A stretch of DNA of 64,000 bases from Bradyrhizobium sp. CER78 (GCF_029846235.1 NZ_JARVWP010000013.1:62001-126000); one strand, 5' to 3'; shown: positions 1 through 9,104, numbered from the stretch's first letter. Translations and numbers: made by a program. Notes: generated by a model not told the origin, from the letters alone.

Positions 1-2
1 TG

Positions 3-947
3 CGCAAATCCCGCGCGGTGCATTGCGAGCCCGAACAGGTCGTGATCACCGCCGGCACGCAACAGGGTCTCTATCTCTCCGGCCGCGTGCTGCTGTCATC
101 GGGCGATCGTGTGTGGGCCGAGGATCCCGCTTATCCCGGCATGACTGCCGTGCTCGACGATCTCGACCTCGTCACCACGCGCGTTGGCGTCGATGCGCAA
201 GGCATCGACGTCGATGCCGCGACCGCGGCATGTCCCGATGCGCGCGCGGCATTCGTGACGCCCTCGCATCAATATCCGCTGGGCATGCCGATGAGCATGG
301 CCCGCCGCAACGCACTGGTGGCGTGGGCGCAGCGCCGCGATGCCTGGATCGTCGAGGACGATTACGACAGCGAGCTGCGCTACGCGGGGCATCCATTCCC
401 GTCGATGCAAGGTCTCGCGCCGTCACGCGTGATCTATCTGGGTACGCTGAGCAAGGTGCTGTTTCCCTCGCTGCGGCTCGGCTACGTCGTGGCGCCCGCG
501 CCATTGATCGACGCCTTCGCCGGCGCACGCGCACTGCTCGACCGGCATTCGCCGACCACCGACCAGCATGTGCTGGCGGCCTATATGCGCGAGGGCCTGT
601 TCGAAGCGCATATCCGGCGGATTCGCGGCGTCTACGCCGCGCGCCGCGCGACATTGATCGCAGCCCTCGCACGGCACATGCCCGATGACGTCACGCTGCA
701 GCCGAGCGACCAGGGCATGCATCTGCTGCTGTGGCTGCCGCCGCGCTTCGACGACGTGCAACTAGCGAAGGTCGCGCTCGCCGACGGCATCGTCGTGCGG
801 CCGATCTCGCCGATGTACAAGAGTGAGCCACGGTCGGGCCTCATGCTGGGCTTCGGCGGGTTCGAACCGGACGAGTTGGACGCGGCGGCGATACGGCTGC
901 GCAGCATCATGGATCAGAGCCGATCGACGCGGCGGACCAGGGCATGA
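3..947 (+). CDS. MocR-type regulator / PLP aminotransferase domain (5' end outside window)
   Basis: This is the C-terminal part of a GntR/MocR-family protein: a fold-type I aminotransferase domain that in this family normally follows an N-terminal winged-helix DNA-binding domain. The reading frame is open to the window edge, so the HTH part should lie upstream. Visible aminotransferase landmarks are the AGTQQGLYL segment, DPAYPGM, the DDYDSELR stretch, and the PLP-lysine region GTLSKVLFPSLRLGY (lysine codon near 453). The family usually senses PLP or an amino compound and acts as a transcription factor rather than as an enzyme. The target genes are not visible here. A GTG at 18 is in frame but is unlikely to be the true start because family homology already runs through it. 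Confidence 0.85.
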   Translation, partial: RKSRAVHCEPEQVVITAGTQQGLYLSGRVLLSSGDRVWAEDPAYPGMTAVLDDLDLVTTRVGVDAQGIDVDAATAACPDARAAFVTPSHQYPLGMPMSMARRNALVAWAQRRDAWIVEDDYDSELRYAGHPFPSMQGLAPSRVIYLGTLSKVLFPSLRLGYVVAPAPLIDAFAGARALLDRHSPTTDQHVLAAYMREGLFEAHIRRIRGVYAARRATLIAALARHMPDDVTLQPSDQGMHLLLWLPPRFDDVQLAKVALADGIVVRPISPMYKSEPRSGLMLGFGGFEPDELDAAAIRLRSIMDQSRSTRRTRA

Positions 948-978
948 ACTGGTCAGCTGCTGCTCGATGCCGATTGAA

Positions 979-1569
979 TTATTTCTGCTCGGCGGGCTCC
1001 GGCCGAATGGTCAAGGTGTGCACGGGCTTCGGCTCGGTCAGCGAATTCGGCGCCGGCCCTGCTGCTCGCTTGGCGGCGTCGGCGCGCGCTTTGGCGTCCT
1101 CGATCAGCGCGGCGCATGTCGATTGATCGATCGTGAACTCGAAGGGGGCGCTGTTATCGGGTGCGAAAAGGACTCGATGGATCACCACTCCATTCTTTTG
1201 AAACAGCGATACGCGGCGATCAAAGCAAAACCTGCCGGCAAATCGAAGTCGCTCCTCATCGCCTTCGGCCTTGTTGCGAGGAAGCATTCCTGCATCATTG
1301 GCCCTGTAATGCACATCGACGACGTTGTCGTGCGCCGTTGCAGATTGGAAGGCGATCGGCACGGTCGCCGGATTTGGCACCTTCGCTTCATGCACGTGAG
1401 CCATCGCATCGATAGAACGAGCAATCGCCTGGGCCATTTCCGCGGGCGTCTTGGGAGGCGTTTGGGGCTCCCGGCGGCTCGCCGTCTGGCCGCCGGCACT
1501 ATCAATTGCGGCTACGACAAGCAGTACCGAAGAAGCTGCGGCTATGAGTGACTTTCGCGGAGAGAACAC
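979..1569 (-). CDS. hypothetical secreted protein
   Basis: A 196-residue protein I do not recognise. The first ~28 residues form a typical signal peptide (basic start, hydrophobic stretch with AAASSVLLVVAA, then small residues), so export to the periplasm is likely. The mature part has a proline-rich linker followed by a mixed region with two cysteines (in RFCFDRR and STCAALI), which could form a disulfide. No catalytic motif is visible. It sits just upstream of a small membrane protein on the same strand's other side (1582-1848), 12 bases apart, so the two may be cotranscribed. Confidence 0.6.
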   Translation of the reverse strand: MFSPRKSLIAAASSVLLVVAAIDSAGGQTASRREPQTPPKTPAEMAQAIARSIDAMAHVHEAKVPNPATVPIAFQSATAHDNVVDVHYRANDAGMLPRNKAEGDEERLRFAGRFCFDRRVSLFQKNGVVIHRVLFAPDNSAPFEFTIDQSTCAALIEDAKARADAAKRAAGPAPNSLTEPKPVHTLTIRPEPAEQK

Positions 1570-1581
1570 GCTGTAAGCCCG

Positions 1582-1848
1582 TTATTTTCCGACATGCACG
1601 CCCCGCGGTTCTGGAGGCGCTGTGGGTTGAAGGACATTGTAGAAAATAGCACCAAACATGCACCAGCCGAAGGCGCAAAGAAGAATGCGGAAGTGTTTAC
1701 GGTTGTAGTCAGCGAGCAAGAAGGTGCCGCCGAAATACGAGGAAGGACTAAGATCGCCGGCCAGGTACGCAGCCCAGATCATCCGCAGCAGGGTCCACCC
1801 GAAGACCAACCATCCGAGTATGATCCAGGCGAGAAAAAAGGTGTCCAA
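1582..1848 (-). CDS. small two-helix membrane protein
   Basis: An 88-residue protein with two clear hydrophobic segments, about residues 4-30 (FFLAWIILGWLVFGW) and 53-72 (ILLCAFGWCMFGAIF). The short proline-rich tail is PTAPPEPRG. It is probably an inner-membrane protein of unknown role. It ends 12 bases before the secreted protein at 979-1569 begins, on the same strand, which suggests a two-gene unit. I recognise no family. Confidence 0.55.
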   Translation of the reverse strand: MDTFFLAWIILGWLVFGWTLLRMIWAAYLAGDLSPSSYFGGTFLLADYNRKHFRILLCAFGWCMFGAIFYNVLQPTAPPEPRGVHVGK

Positions 1849-1905
1849 TGATGGTCTCCGGCAGGGCGGAGCTGATTGCGCTAGCGATGCCTCTCGGCGC
1901 CGACC

Positions 1906-2418
1906 TTACTGCTCGAACGCCGCCTTGAGCCGGTTGAGCTGCGGCACCAGGGGGTTGCCGATCGAGGAGCGATCCGGTGCCGGCGCATGGATCGTGGTGT
2001 CGAGGCGGCGGACGCGCGCCTGCAGGTCCATCGAGCGGGCGATCAGTTGCTGCAATTGCTCGGGAAGCTTCACGACCATGTCGGCCGGGCCGGGATCGGC
2101 GGCCGACAGCTTCACCTTGGTCTTCTCGCGATTGGCCTGGGTCAGCGTCATCTCGCCTTCCTTGACTGCGCGGTGCAGCAGCAGCCAGGACGCGAGCTGC
2201 ATCAGCCGCGTGGTCAGGCGCATGCTTTCGGTGGCATAGGTCAGGCTCACGGACCGTTCCAGCGCCTTGGCCTCGGCACGTCCGTCGCCGTCGAGATAGG
2301 CGGCGGTCTGCTCGACCAGGTCCATGCCTTCCCGGAACAGCACGCCGAATGCCGCAGAATTGGTCAGCCGTTCACTGAACAGCACAAGCCCGGCTTCGTT
2401 CTGGGAACGATCGGCCAT
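1906..2418 (-). CDS. rcdA: RcdA-like regulator of CtrA degradation (DUF1465)
   Basis: A 170-residue all-helical protein of the DUF1465/RcdA family. In Caulobacter RcdA is an adaptor that helps ClpXP degrade the cell-cycle regulator CtrA. The family pattern is seen in the N-terminal segment with FSERLTNSAAFGVLFREGMDL, the helix carrying TYATESMRLTTRLMQLASWLLL, and the C-terminal helix ending in RLKAAFEQ. The ATG at 2418 is chosen over one five codons upstream because the family starts with a short MADR-type leader and a GA-rich ribosome site precedes it. Neighbouring DUF1192 on the same strand is a common partner in Rhizobiales, which supports the identity. Confidence 0.85.
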   Translation of the reverse strand: MADRSQNEAGLVLFSERLTNSAAFGVLFREGMDLVEQTAAYLDGDGRAEAKALERSVSLTYATESMRLTTRLMQLASWLLLHRAVKEGEMTLTQANREKTKVKLSAADPGPADMVVKLPEQLQQLIARSMDLQARVRRLDTTIHAPAPDRSSIGNPLVPQLNRLKAAFEQ

Positions 2419-2557
2419 GGTTAACGCCCTCACACCATCGTAACGCCCGCTGGCATCTCACGCGCCAGCTTATGATGAACAAATCATTGCGCGGGCGCGC
2501 CGAAGAGTCCAGCCGCAACCGGATTTATGGTTTCCAGCCGCGGACGCAACAAAAAAG

Positions 2558-2580
2558 AGCCGCCGTTTCCGGCGGCTTTT
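2558..2580. terminator. bidirectional intrinsic terminator
   Basis: An 8-bp GC-rich stem (AGCCGCCG/CGGCGGCT) with a four-base loop is flanked by a run of A on the left and T on the right. It could stop transcription in either direction. On the minus strand it would end the DUF1192 transcript. Confidence 0.75.
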
Positions 2581-2758
2581 GAAGTTGATAACAGGGAGGC
2601 GTCAAACAGAGTGGACAGGAGCCACTCGGTGTCCAAACGAGGACAATGCAGTCATAATCGAGAAAGCTTAACCGATCGTAAATGAACGGTTTTCTTCAGG
2701 CTTTGTTTGCCATGTCGGCCATTGACCTAGTTTGGGACAGGGGCAGGCACGCCGATGC

Positions 2759-2880
2759 GTAGCCCGGAAGGAGCGCAGCGAAATCCGGGATTGGTGCAAG
2801 ACGAAGGGGCGGCCCCCGGATTGCGCGGAGCCTGTCATCGGGCGCGCATTCGCGCGACCCGTTGGCTTCATCCGGGCTAC
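2759..2880. repeat. palindromic intergenic repeat
   Basis: The ends are inverted copies (GTAGCCCGGA on the left, TCCGGGCTAC on the right), with further inverted GC-rich segments inside. It fills the gap between rcdA and DUF1192. This is the style of short dispersed repeat seen between bradyrhizobial genes. It contains no coding signal. Confidence 0.65.
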
Positions 2881-2901
2881 GACCTGTTGTGATGTAGCTG
2901 G

Positions 2902-3093
2902 CTACGACTTGAAGAACGCGTTCGCGGCATCCTTCGACGCGCGCTTCTTCGTCATCGCCTCCTTCAAGCGATCGACTTCGGCGGTGAGCAGCGCGATGCG
3001 CTCGGTCAATTCCTCGACCGACAGCAGCGAGAGATCCTGTCCGATCTCGTGGCTGATCTTCTTCCGCGGCCGGTCCTCATCCTCAATCGGCAT
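2902..3093 (-). CDS. DUF1192 family small protein
   Basis: A 63-residue protein with the DUF1192 pattern: an acidic/basic start (MPIEDEDRPRKK), then a heptad-like helix with LSVEELTERIALLTAEVDRL. A short coiled coil is expected and no catalytic residues are seen. The function of the family is unknown. It lies next to the RcdA homologue on the same strand, and in related genomes DUF1192 is usually close to a quinone oxidoreductase gene such as the one at 5109. The start at 3093 is set by the conserved MPIED beginning. An in-frame extension to 3288 has no similarity to the family. Confidence 0.85.
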   Translation of the reverse strand: MPIEDEDRPRKKISHEIGQDLSLLSVEELTERIALLTAEVDRLKEAMTKKRASKDAANAFFKS

Positions 3094-3166
3094 GTGTCCT
3101 CCCGGCGATGTGATCTGGCGCCATGCGTCCAGAGATGTTAGATTTCGATACAAGGAGAATTTTGCA

Positions 3167-3241
3167 GTGACTTTCGTGTGTGCGCAACATCTGACGCGAA
3201 TGCCCCGGCCCGACCGCAAGGAGTCTGACCGGACGGGATAG
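3167..3241 (+). CDS. possible leader peptide upstream of the MetRS paralogue
   Basis: A 24-codon frame starting with GTG, preceded by AAGGAGAA at good spacing. It is followed about 30 bases later by an intrinsic terminator and then by the synthetase-like gene at 3360. The layout resembles a transcription attenuator, but the peptide is not rich in methionine and no alternative antiterminator fold was worked out. It could equally be a chance frame inside a small RNA. The peptide begins VTFVCAQHL and ends SDRTG. Confidence 0.3.
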   Translation: MTFVCAQHLTRMPRPDRKESDRTG

Positions 3242-3272
3242 TGCGCCTGCGCGCCAGGCATGAGCCGACCCC

Positions 3273-3303
3273 AAGCCCTTCCGATCATGCGGGAGGGCTT
3301 TTT
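3273..3303 (+). terminator. intrinsic terminator ahead of the MetRS-like gene
   Basis: AAGCCCTTCC pairs with GGGAGGGCTT (one G-T pair) around an eight-base loop, followed by a T run. No recognised plus-strand gene lies upstream, so it ends either a small leader transcript or a small RNA. It may control entry into the gene at 3360. Confidence 0.65.
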
Positions 3304-3359
3304 GATTTTCCGATTTGATTGTCGGGGTCGGCATCACCGAACGCGAAAGACCTCAACCC

Positions 3360-5039
3360 ATGACCAGAATTCTCATCACCAGCGCGCTGCCTTACGTCAA
3401 CGGCGTCAAGCATCTCGGCAACCTCGTCGGCTCGCTGCTGCCCGCCGACGTCCACGCCCGCTTCCGCCGGCAAATCGGCGACGACGTGCTGTTCATCTGC
3501 GCGACCGACGAGCACGGCACACCGGCCGAGCTCGGTGCGATCGAGGCGGGACAGGACGTCCGCGCGTTCTGCGACGCACAGCACGCCGTCCAGGCCGACA
3601 TCTACCGGCGCTTTGGCCTGTCCTTTGATCATTTCGGCCGCACCAGCTCGCCGCATAATCATGCACTGACGCAGCACTTCTATCGTCGGCTCGACGCAGC
3701 CGGATTCATCGAAGAGCGCACCTCGCGCCAGGTGTTCTCGCCGGCCGACCGGCGCTTCCTGCCCGATCGCTACGTGCTCGGCACCTGCCCGCATTGCGGC
3801 GATGGATCCGCGCGCGGCGATCAATGCGACCATTGCGGCACGCTGCTCGATCCGCCGGAGCTGATTGAGCCGCGCTCGGCGCTGTCAGGCGACCGTGCGC
3901 TCGAGATCCGCGCGAGCCGTCATCTATTCCTGCGCCAGTCGCAACTCGTGGAGAAGATCGGCGCATGGATCGACAGCCGCAGCGGATGGCCGCCCTTCGT
4001 GGTGTCGACGGCGAAGAGCTGGCTCAATGCCGATTTGCGCGATCGCTGCATCACGCGCGATCTCGCCTGGGGCATCGCGGTGCCGCGCGAGGGCTTTGAC
4101 GGCAAGGTGTTCTATGTCTGGTTCGATGCGCCGATCGGCTACATCGCGGCGACGCAGGAATGGGCGGATGTAGCAGCGGGCCGCGACTGGCGGCAATGGT
4201 GGTGGCAAGCCGATGAGGTCAGCTACATCCAGTTTCTCGGCAAGGACAACATCCCGTTCCACACCGTGAGCTTTCCGGCGACGCTGCTCGGCTCCGGCGA
4301 GCCGTGGAAGACCGCCGACGTGATCAAGGGATTCCACTGGCTGAATTACGAGGGCGGCAAGTTCTCGACCAGCCGGAAGCGCGGCATCTTCACCGACGCC
4401 GCGCTTGAGGAGTTGCCGGCCGATCTCTGGCGCTGGTGGCTGATCGCCAACGCACCCGAAAGCGCCGACGCTGATTTCAGCGTCACCAGATTCGTCGCCG
4501 ACGTGAACAAGGACCTCGCCGATATCTTCGGCAATCTCGCCAACCGCATCATCAGTTTTGCGCATCGCGCATTCGACGGGCGCATCCCTGAAGGAGGCGC
4601 GCCCGGCGACGCCGAGCGAAAGCTCGCGCTTGATCTGGAACAGCGCATCGCAGCGCTGCATCGTCACCACACGGCGCTTGAGTTTCGCGCCGCTGGGGCT
4701 GCGACCCGCGCGATCTGGGACGTTGCGAACGCTTACCTGCAACACGCCGCACCGTGGACGGCGATCAAGTCCGATCCTGATCGTGCGGCGGTCGTCACGC
4801 GCACAGGCCTCAACCTTGTCGCGCTCTGCGCCACGCTGGCGTGGAGCATCGTGCCAAGCTTGTCCGAGCGCGTGCTCGGCGCGTTCGGCCGCAACGAGGC
4901 CGTGCCGCGATGGCCCAATGGCCCACTGCTCCCGCTGCTGGACGATGGAGCAGGCACGCCGGTCGCAAGGCTCGGCCCGCTGGTCGAGAAAATCAGCTCT
5001 GAAAAAGCCGACCATCTGACGAGGCGGTTCGGGGCGTAA
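3360..5039 (+). CDS. divergent methionyl-tRNA synthetase paralogue
   Basis: A 559-residue class I aminoacyl-tRNA synthetase of the MetRS type, which joins methionine to tRNA using ATP. The catalytic domain has the HIGH-like HLGN (residues 18-21), a zinc knuckle with four cysteines (143, 146, 156, 159), the FYVWFDAPIGY segment of the methionine pocket, and a helical anticodon-binding domain from about 390. The KMSKS loop reads KFSTS (334-338), so the second lysine, important for ATP activation in class I enzymes, is threonine, and KR is inserted just after. There is no C-terminal tRNA-binding domain. This suggests a second copy with altered activity, perhaps inhibitor-resistant. The main metG is presumably elsewhere. 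The start at 3360 fits the conserved MTRILITSALPY beginning. Confidence 0.85.
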   Translation: MTRILITSALPYVNGVKHLGNLVGSLLPADVHARFRRQIGDDVLFICATDEHGTPAELGAIEAGQDVRAFCDAQHAVQADIYRRFGLSFDHFGRTSSPHNHALTQHFYRRLDAAGFIEERTSRQVFSPADRRFLPDRYVLGTCPHCGDGSARGDQCDHCGTLLDPPELIEPRSALSGDRALEIRASRHLFLRQSQLVEKIGAWIDSRSGWPPFVVSTAKSWLNADLRDRCITRDLAWGIAVPREGFDGKVFYVWFDAPIGYIAATQEWADVAAGRDWRQWWWQADEVSYIQFLGKDNIPFHTVSFPATLLGSGEPWKTADVIKGFHWLNYEGGKFSTSRKRGIFTDAALEELPADLWRWWLIANAPESADADFSVTRFVADVNKDLADIFGNLANRIISFAHRAFDGRIPEGGAPGDAERKLALDLEQRIAALHRHHTALEFRAAGAATRAIWDVANAYLQHAAPWTAIKSDPDRAAVVTRTGLNLVALCATLAWSIVPSLSERVLGAFGRNEAVPRWPNGPLLPLLDDGAGTPVARLGPLVEKISSEKADHLTRRFGA

Positions 5040-5108
5040 TGGCGTTTCGCTTCGCTGGAAAAGGCGGTATGCCATCCGCCAATCCTCTTCTCTGACCAGG
5101 GACTAGCC

Positions 5109-6107
5109 ATGACAAACCTGCCCGCGCAAATGACCGTCGTCGCCATCAGCAAGCCCGGTGGCCCGGAGGTGCTGGTGCCGGAGACCCGCGCATTGCCGGT
5201 GCCGAAGGCCGGCGAGATCCTGGTCAAGGTCGCGGCCGCCGGCGTCAACCGTCCCGACGTCGCGCAGCGCTCCGGCTCCTATCCGCCGCCGCCCGGCGCG
5301 AGCGACCTGCCCGGCCTCGAGATCGCGGGCGAAGTGGTCGCGCTCGGCGAAGGCGCCAAGCACAAGATCGGCGACAAGGTGATGTCGCTCGTCGCCGGTG
5401 GCGGCTACGCGCAATATTGCATCGCGCAGGACGCGCAGGCGATGACCGTGCCGCCCTCACTGTCGATGCAGGAAGCCGGCGCCATTCCGGAAACGCTGAT
5501 GACCGTCTGGCACAACGTGTTCGAGCGCGGCGCCCTGCAGGCCGGCGAGACGCTGCTGATTCACGGCGGCTCGTCGGGCATCGGCACGATGGCGATCCAA
5601 CTCGCCAAGGCGTTCGGCGCCAAGGTGATCGTCACCGTCGGCTCGCAGGACAAGGCCGATGCCTGCCTCAAGCTCGGCGCCGATCACGCGGTCAATTACA
5701 AGACCGAGGATTTCGTCGAGGCGGTGAAGAAGGCGACCGGCGGCAATGGCGCCAACGTCATCCTCGACATGGTGGGCGGCGACTATATCGACCGGAACTA
5801 TGACGCCGCCGCCGTCGAGGGCCGCATCGTCCAGATCGCGTTCCTGTCGGGAACACCGAAGGCGTCAGCCAATTTCGCCAAGCTGATGGTCAAGCGGCTG
5901 CACCACACCGGCTCGACCCTGCGCCCCCGTAGTAATGCGGACAAGGCGGCGATGGTCGCGGCGATCGAGGCAAAGGTGCTGCCGCTGCTGCGCGAAGGCC
6001 GCGTCAAACCGCTGATGGACAGCACATTCCCGCTGGAAAAGGCCGCCGACGCGCACCGCCGCATGGAGACCAGCGAACATATTGGCAAAATTGTGTTGGT
6101 GGTTTAA
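5109..6107 (+). CDS. NAD(P)H-quinone oxidoreductase (zinc-free MDR family, PIG3-like)
   Basis: A 332-residue medium-chain reductase that moves electrons from NADPH to quinones or similar acceptors in the cytoplasm. The N-terminal GroES-like domain has PGGPEVL and GVNRPDVAQR. The cofactor-binding domain has the HGGSSGIGTMAIQLA motif (about residues 154-168), typical of the quinone oxidoreductase branch. The cysteine and histidine ligands of zinc alcohol dehydrogenases are absent. The C-terminal region with STFPLEKAADAHRRME is the usual ending of the family. It follows the MetRS-like gene by 69 bases. The ATG at 5109 has a GGGA-type ribosome site. Confidence 0.9.
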   Translation: MTNLPAQMTVVAISKPGGPEVLVPETRALPVPKAGEILVKVAAAGVNRPDVAQRSGSYPPPPGASDLPGLEIAGEVVALGEGAKHKIGDKVMSLVAGGGYAQYCIAQDAQAMTVPPSLSMQEAGAIPETLMTVWHNVFERGALQAGETLLIHGGSSGIGTMAIQLAKAFGAKVIVTVGSQDKADACLKLGADHAVNYKTEDFVEAVKKATGGNGANVILDMVGGDYIDRNYDAAAVEGRIVQIAFLSGTPKASANFAKLMVKRLHHTGSTLRPRSNADKAAMVAAIEAKVLPLLREGRVKPLMDSTFPLEKAADAHRRMETSEHIGKIVLVV

Positions 6108-6227
6108 CTCTCGCAACGGAAGCAGGGGCGGAAACCCTTTGATTTCCTTCGCTTTCGTGTCATTTATCGCGCCACCTCCGGGCCGGTCGCCGGGCCCGGT
6201 CAGTTTGTCGATCGCGGAGTACTGACA

Positions 6228-9104
6228 TTGCGTCTGATCAGGTGCCTTGCGCTACTGGCGCTGGGCCTCATGATGTTTGCCGCTGCGCCTGACGCGTATG
6301 CGATCGACGCCGTCAGCGTGCGCAGCGATGCGCCGGCGATCGATTTGACGGCGGTTCTCGACCACCAACGTAGTGAAACCGACCGCATCCAGGTCTCCAC
6401 CGCGCCGGGAACCGACGGCATCGTGCGCCGCATCGAAGTTCGCGCCCGCGAAGGCGGCCAGAACTGGGTGGTGTTCGCGCTCGCCAACAACACCGACGAC
6501 CAGCTCGACCGCCTGATCGTCGCGCCGCATTATCGCATCGTGTCGTCAGGCCTGTTGTGGCCCGACCTCGGCCTGTCGCGCATCGCGACCATCACGCCGT
6601 CGGTCGGCGATCGTCCGGAGCGGCAGGAGAGCCCGACCGCCGACGTGTTCCGCATCACGCTCGATCCCGGCGCCGTCGTCACCTATGTCGCGGAGCTGCG
6701 CACCGACAAGCTGCCGCAGCTCTATCTGTGGGAACCCGACGCCTACAAGGACAAGGTCAACTCGTTCACGCTGTACCAGGGCATCGTGATCGGCATCTCC
6801 GGCCTGCTCGCGCTCGTGCTCACGATCTTGTTTGTGGTCAAGGGCAGCATCATGTTCCCGGCCGCCGCGGCGCTGGCTTGGGCGGTGCTGGTCTATATCG
6901 GCGTCGACTTCGGCTTCTGGGGCAAGGTGCTCGACATGTCGAACAACGCCGAGCGCGTCTGGCGTGCGGCGGGCGAGGCGATCCTCGCGGCGACACTGTT
7001 GGTGTTCCTGTTCGCCTATCTCAATCTCAGTCGCTGGCACGTCCGCTACTCGCACATCACGATCGGCTGGCTCGTCTTCCTCGGCTCGCTGGTGGCGCTG
7101 GCGCTGTTCGATCCCGCGGTCGCCTCCGGCATCGCGCGGATGTCGCTCGTGATGATCGCCTTCGCCGGCTTCGCGCTGATCGTCTATCTCTCGACCCACG
7201 GCTTCGACCGTGCGGTGCTGCTGATCCCGACCTGGTTCCTGCTGGTGGTCTGGGTGGTCGCAGCCGGCATGACGGTCGCGGGTTCCGTCACCAACGATAT
7301 CGTCGGCCCGGCGCTGCTCGGCGGCCTGGTGCTGATCGTGATGCTGATCGGCTTTACGGTGATGCAGCACGCCTTCGCCGGCGGCGGCGCCACCACCGGC
7401 GTTGTCTCCGATGTCGAGCGCCGCGCGCTGGCGCTGACCGGCTCCGGCGACCTGATCTGGGACTGGGACGTCTCCGCCGACAAGGTGTTCACCAGCCCAG
7501 AGACCGAGGCCCTGCTCGGCCTCAAGCGCGGCACGCTGGAAGGCCCGGCGGCGAAATGGCTCGAAGTGCTGCACCCGCTCGACCAGGACCGCTTCCGCGC
7601 CGCGCTCGACAGCGTGCTCGACCAGCGCCGCGGCCGCCTGGTGCAGGATTTCCGGCTGCGCACGCCCGACGGCCACTTCATGTGGTTCGCGCTGAAGGCG
7701 CGGCCGGTGGTCGGCTCCGACGGCGAGGTCTCGCGCGTGGTCGGTACCCTCACCGACGTTACCGAGTTCAAGAACTCCGAAGAGCGGATGCTGCATGACT
7801 CCGTTCATGACAATCTGACCGGCCTGCCGAACCGCCGGCTGTTCATGGACCGCCTCGGCGCGGTGGCGAACCTCGCCAAGACCATGCCGAACCTGCGGCC
7901 GACCTTGATGGTGATCGACCTCGACCGCTTCAAGCAGGTCAACGATTCCGTCGGGATCGCGGTCGGCGATTCCATCCTGCTGACGCTGGCGCGCCGCCTC
8001 ACCCGCATTCTCAAGCCGCAGGACACGCTGGCGCGGATGGCCGGCGACCAGTTCGGCCTGATCCTGCTGTCGGAGCAGGACCCGGCGCGGATCACCAATT
8101 TCGCCGAGACCATCCGCAAGACCATCCGTGCGCCGATCGCCTTCAACGACCGCGAGATCTTCCTGACCGCCTCGATCGGCCTTGCGCTATCCGATCCGGC
8201 GGCGCCGCTGACCGACGAGATCATCAAGGACGCCGAGCTTGCGATGTATCATTCGAAGCGGATCGGCGGCGACCGCATCGACGTCTACAAGCCGGCGATG
8301 CGGGCGCGGAAGACCGACCGCCTGACGCTGGAGAGCGACCTGCGCCGCGCCATCGAGCGGCAGGAGATCACGATCCTGTACCAGCCGATCGTGCGGCTGG
8401 AAGATCGCGCGATCGCCGGCTTCGAGGCGCTGGCGCGCTGGGACCATCCCAAGCTCGGCCGGATGTCGCCGTCGGAGTTCATCAACGTTGCCGAGGAGAC
8501 CGGCCTGATCGTCGATCTCGGCATGTTCGTGATGGACCAGACCGCACGGCAGCTCGCGGTGTGGCAGCGCGCGATGCGCGCGCGCGAGCCGATCTTCGCC
8601 TCGGTCAACGTGTCGTCGCGGCAATTGCTGCGCCACGATCTGATCCACGACATCCGCACCGTGCTGTCGCGCTCCACCGTGGCGCGCGGCACGCTGAAGC
8701 TGGAGCTGACGGAATCGCTTGTGATGGAGAACCCGGAGCACGCCGCACAGATGCTGGCGCGGATCCGCGAGCTCGGCACCGGACTGTCGCTCGACGATTT
8801 CGGCACCGGCCACTCCTCGCTGTCCTATCTGCAGCGCTTCCCGTTCGACACCATCAAGATCGACCAGTCCTTCGTCCGCACCACGAGCCGTGGCACCCGC
8901 CCGGTGATCCTGAAATCGATCATCGCGCTGGCGCACGATCTCGGCATGGAGGTGGTCGCGGAAGGCGCCGAGACAGACTCCGACGCCGTCGAGCTCTACC
9001 AGCTCGGCTGCGAATACGCGCAGGGCTTTGCCTTCGGCGAGCCGATGGACGCCGACGCCGCCACGCGCCTGCTCACCGAGGAACGGCTGGAAGCCGCGAG
9101 CTAA
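6228..9104 (+). CDS. 7TM-sensor PAS-GGDEF-EAL protein, probable c-di-GMP phosphodiesterase
   Basis: A 958-residue membrane signalling protein. Order: signal peptide (1-25), a periplasmic beta-rich domain (about 30-170), several transmembrane helices (about 180-385) as in 7TMR-DISM receptors, a PAS domain (about 400-515), GGDEF (about 525-690) and EAL (about 700-950). The GGDEF motif is degenerate (AGDQF, 605-609), so cyclase activity is unlikely. The EAL domain keeps EAL (733-735), LELTES, LDDFGTGHSS and the KIDQSFV and VVAEGAE motifs, so it should hydrolyse c-di-GMP. The start is TTG with a GGAGT ribosome site. The likely role is to lower c-di-GMP in response to an external ligand. Confidence 0.88.
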   Translation: MRLIRCLALLALGLMMFAAAPDAYAIDAVSVRSDAPAIDLTAVLDHQRSETDRIQVSTAPGTDGIVRRIEVRAREGGQNWVVFALANNTDDQLDRLIVAPHYRIVSSGLLWPDLGLSRIATITPSVGDRPERQESPTADVFRITLDPGAVVTYVAELRTDKLPQLYLWEPDAYKDKVNSFTLYQGIVIGISGLLALVLTILFVVKGSIMFPAAAALAWAVLVYIGVDFGFWGKVLDMSNNAERVWRAAGEAILAATLLVFLFAYLNLSRWHVRYSHITIGWLVFLGSLVALALFDPAVASGIARMSLVMIAFAGFALIVYLSTHGFDRAVLLIPTWFLLVVWVVAAGMTVAGSVTNDIVGPALLGGLVLIVMLIGFTVMQHAFAGGGATTGVVSDVERRALALTGSGDLIWDWDVSADKVFTSPETEALLGLKRGTLEGPAAKWLEVLHPLDQDRFRAALDSVLDQRRGRLVQDFRLRTPDGHFMWFALKARPVVGSDGEVSRVVGTLTDVTEFKNSEERMLHDSVHDNLTGLPNRRLFMDRLGAVANLAKTMPNLRPTLMVIDLDRFKQVNDSVGIAVGDSILLTLARRLTRILKPQDTLARMAGDQFGLILLSEQDPARITNFAETIRKTIRAPIAFNDREIFLTASIGLALSDPAAPLTDEIIKDAELAMYHSKRIGGDRIDVYKPAMRARKTDRLTLESDLRRAIERQEITILYQPIVRLEDRAIAGFEALARWDHPKLGRMSPSEFINVAEETGLIVDLGMFVMDQTARQLAVWQRAMRAREPIFASVNVSSRQLLRHDLIHDIRTVLSRSTVARGTLKLELTESLVMENPEHAAQMLARIRELGTGLSLDDFGTGHSSLSYLQRFPFDTIKIDQSFVRTTSRGTRPVILKSIIALAHDLGMEVVAEGAETDSDAVELYQLGCEYAQGFAFGEPMDADAATRLLTEERLEAAS

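Noticed and set aside
6546..7808. A 420-codon minus-strand frame within the 7TM-EAL gene
   Set aside because: Plus-strand membrane helices and PAS sequence account for the region; the minus product is histidine/glutamine/arginine-rich noise.
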